From assembly GCF_014836755.1 (NCBI RefSeq), contig NZ_JACSQF010000008.1, forward strand, positions 1 through 34,750: a stretch of DNA of 34,750 nt, written 5' to 3'. The position numbers were made by a program, and so were the translations under genes. Below the pieces are notes generated by a model. The model had not been told where the DNA came from and made no database searches. It saw nothing but the letters and a program-made list of their open reading frames with translations. This document shows, in pieces, positions 31,922-34,750 of the stretch. The stretch comes from Oerskovia merdavium (GTDB lineage: Bacteria; Actinomycetota; Actinomycetes; Actinomycetales; Cellulomonadaceae). Each line of letters begins with the position of its first letter. Within the stretch, counting starts at the first letter, position 1.

Positions 31922-33624
31922 GAGAGCCTCCTGAGCTCAGCGAGGCGCAGGCGCAGCCCGACGGCGGCATCCGGCGCGAGGGCGGGGATGTCGAGGCGTT
32001 CCAGCAGGTCGACGGGTTCGCGGGCCACCATCACGGCGGCACGGTCGGCGAGGTCCGAGGCCAGGGTCTGCGCGGAGGCGAGGCCCGGGTCGCCGAGCAG
32101 GGACTGCACGAGCCGCGTGGCGTCGTCGACCCCCGCGGCGGACGTGAGGAGCAGCGCGACGAGCCCCGTGGGCCCGAGCGCCTTGACCGCGGCCTCGGCC
32201 CGGCGGTTCTCGGCGCTGTCCTGCGGGGTGACGCCCGGCTCGTCGATGCCGCGCAGGGCCTCGACCGCGCGCTCGGCGACCGAGACCCACTCGTGGACCT
32301 GGTCCTTGGCGGCCTTCGCGCGTGCCGCCTCACGGGCCGGGTCGCCGTGCTCGGGCGCGAACGCGGGGCCCCCGGGGGGAGCGTCCGGGCCGGTGAGAGC
32401 TGCGCGCAACGCGTCGTCGGCGCTCGAGCCCGCCGCGACGAGCGTGCGCGTCGCGGCGGCACGGACCTCGTCGAGGAGCGGTTCGAGCGCGGCCTCGCGT
32501 GCGCGCCCTCTGCGCTTGGTCGAGCGCGCCAGCCCGTGGCGCACCTTGAGGCGGTCGATCTTCTCGGCGCTCGCGAGCTGGGCCCAGCGCGAGGCGACCG
32601 AGCCCTCTGCGACGACGCCCGAGGCGACGGACGCGCGGGCCGTGGCCTCGGCGTCGGGCAGGGCCTTCTCGATCGTGGCGCGCAGCACCTCGGCGGCCTC
32701 GACCTGCTGCTGGACCGCGTCCGCGATGCCCGTGACCCACGCCGGGAGCGCGGCGAGCGAGCCCTTGAGCGTGCGCACGATCACGGCGCGAGACCGGTCC
32801 GGACCCGCGAGCATGGTCAGCCACCGGGCGATGGGGGTCACGGTCGCGCGGTCGAGCATGCCCTCGTGCGGCCCGACGTCGGGGATCACGAAGAGCGGCA
32901 CACCCTCCATGCCGTGCTCGCGCAGGCGGGCCAGGAGGTCGCCGCGGATGGTCGTGAGGTTGTGCTGCGGGACACGGTTGAGGACCATCGCGACGCTCGC
33001 GCCACGTTCCATGGCCTGACCGAGCGCGACCCAGGGCAGGGCGTCGCCGTAGCGCGCCGCCGTGGTCACGAAGAGCCACAGGTCCGCGGCCTCGAGGAGC
33101 TGGGCGGCGGTCGAGCGGTTCTCGGCGAGGAGCGAGTCGAGGTCCGGCGCGTCCAGGAGCGCGGTGCCGCGCGGGACGCCGTCGTGCTCGACGACGCGTG
33201 ACATCGCGGTCGTGGGGCTGTGGACCAGGACGTCCACGTCGAGCGGGTTGTAGGCGAAGACCGGCTCGCGGGTCGTGGGGCGCAGCACGCCCGCCTGCGA
33301 CACCTCCTCGCCCAGCAGCGAGTTGTAGAGCGTCGACTTGCCCGCGCCCGTCGACCCCGCGATCACCACGACCGCCGGGGAGGACAGCTCCTTGAGCCGC
33401 GGCAGCAGGTGCTCGTCGAGCTGGTTGAGCAGACGCCGGCGGGCGGCCTCTGCCTCCTCGACCCCGTCGAGGACCAGCGGGAGCTCGACCTCGGCCACGT
33501 CGCGGCGCAGGTCACGGCCCACGTCGAAGACCGTCGTCCCGATCTCCTCAGGGGTGTTGCCGGGCGTCCTGCCCGAGGCGGGGGTGGCCCGCGGGGCACG
33601 GTCGGCAGCATGTCGGGTCGTCAC
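31918..33624 (-). CDS. Dynamin-like GTPase, A-type partner of pair 2 (A2)
   Basis: A 568-residue GTPase related to A1 but 169 residues shorter. G1 is GSTGAGKST (90-98), switch I RPTT (115-118), and the G3 position DAPDLDS (158-164). The G4 position reads NRVP (216-219), which lacks the base-binding Asp. ADLWLFVTTAARYGDALPW (180-198) is nearly the same as in A1. After a helical region, only one weak hydrophobic stretch (484-499, GPTGLVALLLTSAAGV) is seen, so membrane contact may depend on B2. I chose GTG 33624, which has GAAGAT six bases before it. An upstream in-frame ATG at 33774 would add 50 Arg/Pro/Ala-rich residues and lacks a ribosome site. The stop overlaps the B2 start by four bases. 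Confidence 0.82.
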   Translation of the reverse strand: MTTRHAADRAPRATPASGRTPGNTPEEIGTTVFDVGRDLRRDVAEVELPLVLDGVEEAEAARRRLLNQLDEHLLPRLKELSSPAVVVIAGSTGAGKSTLYNSLLGEEVSQAGVLRPTTREPVFAYNPLDVDVLVHSPTTAMSRVVEHDGVPRGTALLDAPDLDSLLAENRSTAAQLLEAADLWLFVTTAARYGDALPWVALGQAMERGASVAMVLNRVPQHNLTTIRGDLLARLREHGMEGVPLFVIPDVGPHEGMLDRATVTPIARWLTMLAGPDRSRAVIVRTLKGSLAALPAWVTGIADAVQQQVEAAEVLRATIEKALPDAEATARASVASGVVAEGSVASRWAQLASAEKIDRLKVRHGLARSTKRRGRAREAALEPLLDEVRAAATRTLVAAGSSADDALRAALTGPDAPPGGPAFAPEHGDPAREAARAKAAKDQVHEWVSVAERAVEALRGIDEPGVTPQDSAENRRAEAAVKALGPTGLVALLLTSAAGVDDATRLVQSLLGDPGLASAQTLASDLADRAAVMVAREPVDLLERLDIPALAPDAAVGLRLRLAELRRLS

Positions 33625-33787
33625 CCGTTCATCTTCTGTGGTTCCCGAGGCGATGCCAAACGCGCGCGCCGGTCGCGGGGCCGCGGACTGCCGAGGAGCC
33701 GGGCGAGGCCGGCGGGCGGGGCTGTGCGGGACCGTCTGCGACACGGCCGTCTCGCGCGCGTGCGCGCAGGTCACGGCCGGATCCCAC

Positions 33788-33793
33788 TACGAT
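33788..33793 (+). promoter_or_regulatory. -10 box of the tRNA-Arg gene
   Basis: TACGAT ends nine bases before the mature tRNA 5' end, which fits a transcription start close to the tRNA. I see no good -35 match. The remainder of the 178-bp region back to A2 has no other clear feature. Confidence 0.5.
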
Positions 33794-33802
33794 GGTCCCC
33801 GC

Positions 33803-33875
<73 letters not shown>

Positions 33876-33916
33876 CCACCGCGCGTCGTCGCGACGGCGC
33901 CTCGCCGTGTCTCTGA

Positions 33917-33922
33917 CACGAT
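33917..33922 (+). promoter_or_regulatory. Possible -10 box of a leaderless fetB transcript
   Basis: CACGAT is followed by CTCCCC and then the ATG at 33929. There is no Shine-Dalgarno. The spacing matches the other leaderless candidates in the window. Read-through from the tRNA promoter is also possible. Confidence 0.35.
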
Positions 33923-33928
33923 CTCCCC

Positions 33929-34684
33929 ATGCCTCTCGCCGACCTCCTGCGGCTCGCCGTCGCGGTCCTCGTCCTGGTCGCCCTCGCGTACGGGGTCCTG
34001 GCCTGGACGGGGCGTCGCACCGTCCCTGACGCCCTGGTCGCGGTCCTGCGCGCGGCCGCGCAGCTCGCGCTGGTCGCGCTGGTCATCGGGTGGATCTTCG
34101 CGCACCCGGCCGCGGTCGTCCCGTACCTGGCCGTCATGCTCGTGGCCGCCGGCGCCACGTCCGCACGGCGGATCGGTGGCGGCTGGGCGGCCCTGCCGTG
34201 GTTGCTGGTCTCGATCGGTACCGGACCGGCGGTGGTGCTGGGAGTCGTGCTCGCGGCGGGGGCACTCGCCCCGACCGGGCAGGAGATCCTGCCGTTCACG
34301 GCCCAGGTCATCGGCGGCGCCATGACGGCGGCCTCGCTCGCGGGCCTGCGGATGCGCGACGACGTCGCTCACCGGTGGGGTGAGGTCGAGGCCATGCTGG
34401 CGCTGGGCTTCACGCGGCGCGAGTCGGTCGCCGACCTCGGACGCCAGGCCGCGGCCCGCGCGCTCGTCCCCGCGATCGACCAGACCCGGGCGGCCGGGCT
34501 GGTCACCCTGCCCGGGGCGTTCGTCGGGCTCCTGCTCGCGGGGGCCGAACCGTGGCGGGCCGCCCAGGTCCAGCTCCTGGTGCTCGTGGGGCTGCTGGCC
34601 GCCCAGTCGATCTCCGCGGTCGGGACGGCGGTGCTGACGGCTCCGCTGTGGGCGGCTGCCCGGCCCGTCGTCGCGGTCCGCTAG
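33929..34684 (+). CDS. fetB: FetB/UPF0014-type ABC transporter permease
   Basis: A 251-residue integral membrane protein with about seven hydrophobic segments. It matches the FetB (YbbM) family, the permease half of the E. coli FetAB iron exporter. Family marks are RAAAQLALVALVIGWIFAHP (41-60), GEVEAMLALGFTRRESV and AAGLVTLPGAFVGLLLAGAE, the last being the conserved VSLPG-like loop. E. coli FetB needs the ATPase FetA; no such gene precedes it here and only 66 bp follow, so the partner may lie beyond the window or elsewhere. Iron or metal export is inferred from the family. It starts 50 bp after the tRNA. Confidence 0.86.
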   Translation: MPLADLLRLAVAVLVLVALAYGVLAWTGRRTVPDALVAVLRAAAQLALVALVIGWIFAHPAAVVPYLAVMLVAAGATSARRIGGGWAALPWLLVSIGTGPAVVLGVVLAAGALAPTGQEILPFTAQVIGGAMTAASLAGLRMRDDVAHRWGEVEAMLALGFTRRESVADLGRQAAARALVPAIDQTRAAGLVTLPGAFVGLLLAGAEPWRAAQVQLLVLVGLLAAQSISAVGTAVLTAPLWAAARPVVAVR

Positions 34685-34715
34685 GACGGGCGACGAAGCT
34701 GCGGCGGCAGGCTGG

Positions 34716-34738
34716 CCGGGGATCTCCGGGTGGTGTTT
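34716..34738 (+). terminator. Possible terminator after fetB
   Basis: CCGGG (34716-34720) can pair with TCCGG (34725-34729, one G-T) around GATC, followed by GTGGTG and TTTT (34735-34738). The stem is short. The T-run is unusual for this window. Confidence 0.3.
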
Positions 34739-34750
34739 TCGTGTAGCCAC

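Noticed and set aside
33625-33774. Longer A2 GTPase starting at 33774
   Set aside because: The added 50 residues are Arg/Pro/Ala-rich, no ribosome site precedes that ATG, and the GTG at 33624 has a -10-like box at the leaderless distance.

Overview
The window is about 34.75 kb of very GC-rich actinobacterial chromosome, with codon third positions almost all G or C. The gene content (a mycothiol-linked Rv2466c-type oxidoreductase, Nei2, group II truncated haemoglobin, an Eis-like acetyltransferase, paired dynamin-like GTPases, crr/ptsI) suggests a Micrococcales member of the Cellulomonas/Oerskovia/Cellulosimicrobium kind. The genus is an inference. I see no insertion sequence, prophage, CRISPR array or toxin-antitoxin module. 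It reads as core chromosome, with 29 protein genes, one tRNA and no gap above about 260 bp between genes. The first 25 bases are an uninterrupted C run that looks like an assembly edge.

Layout. 153-5235: an Eis-like N-acetyltransferase (+), a convergent nei2/rpiB pair (-), and an M13 metallopeptidase (+) divergent from rpiB. 5380-8044 (-): a membrane protein with a Pro/Gln/Tyr/Ala-rich repeat tail, a PNPOx-like split-barrel protein, and an Rv2466c-like DsbA-family protein whose usual CPWC motif reads CPWA. 8239-14470: pepN (+), malQ (-) and an MscS channel (+). 14502-17186: PTS EIIB and EIIA (-) divergent from ptsI (+), with no EIIC or HPr gene present. 17259-22331 (+): truncated haemoglobin and TesB thioesterase (stop and start one base apart), a small crystallin-J1-annotated type protein, DNA topoisomerase IB, a small Trp-rich membrane protein, and a long SDR/DUF2867 protein. 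22315-33624 (-): a helical-repeat protein, a hotdog thioesterase, dynamin-like pair 1 (A1/B1), ettA, ssb and dynamin-like pair 2 (A2/B2). 33803-34684 (+): tRNA-Arg(TCT) and a FetB-like permease.

The most interesting part is 23.8-33.6 kb. Two separate two-gene modules each encode an A-type and a B-type large GTPase, joined by an overlapping stop/start, and they flank ettA and an ssb that lacks the normal C-terminal tip. All four GTPases share an RPTT switch-I block and a DxPDxDS block where a DxPG-type G3 motif is expected. Only the B partners keep a recognisable G4 motif (NQID). This looks like a duplicated heteromeric membrane-remodelling system, comparable in layout to Streptomyces DynA/DynB.

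Two signals recur across the window. First, at least eleven genes carry a -10-like hexamer (mostly NANGAT, or TANNNT) that ends six or seven bases before the start codon, usually without a convincing Shine-Dalgarno site, which suggests many leaderless transcripts. Second, most convergent or operon ends carry long, nearly perfect hairpins without strong T-tracts.
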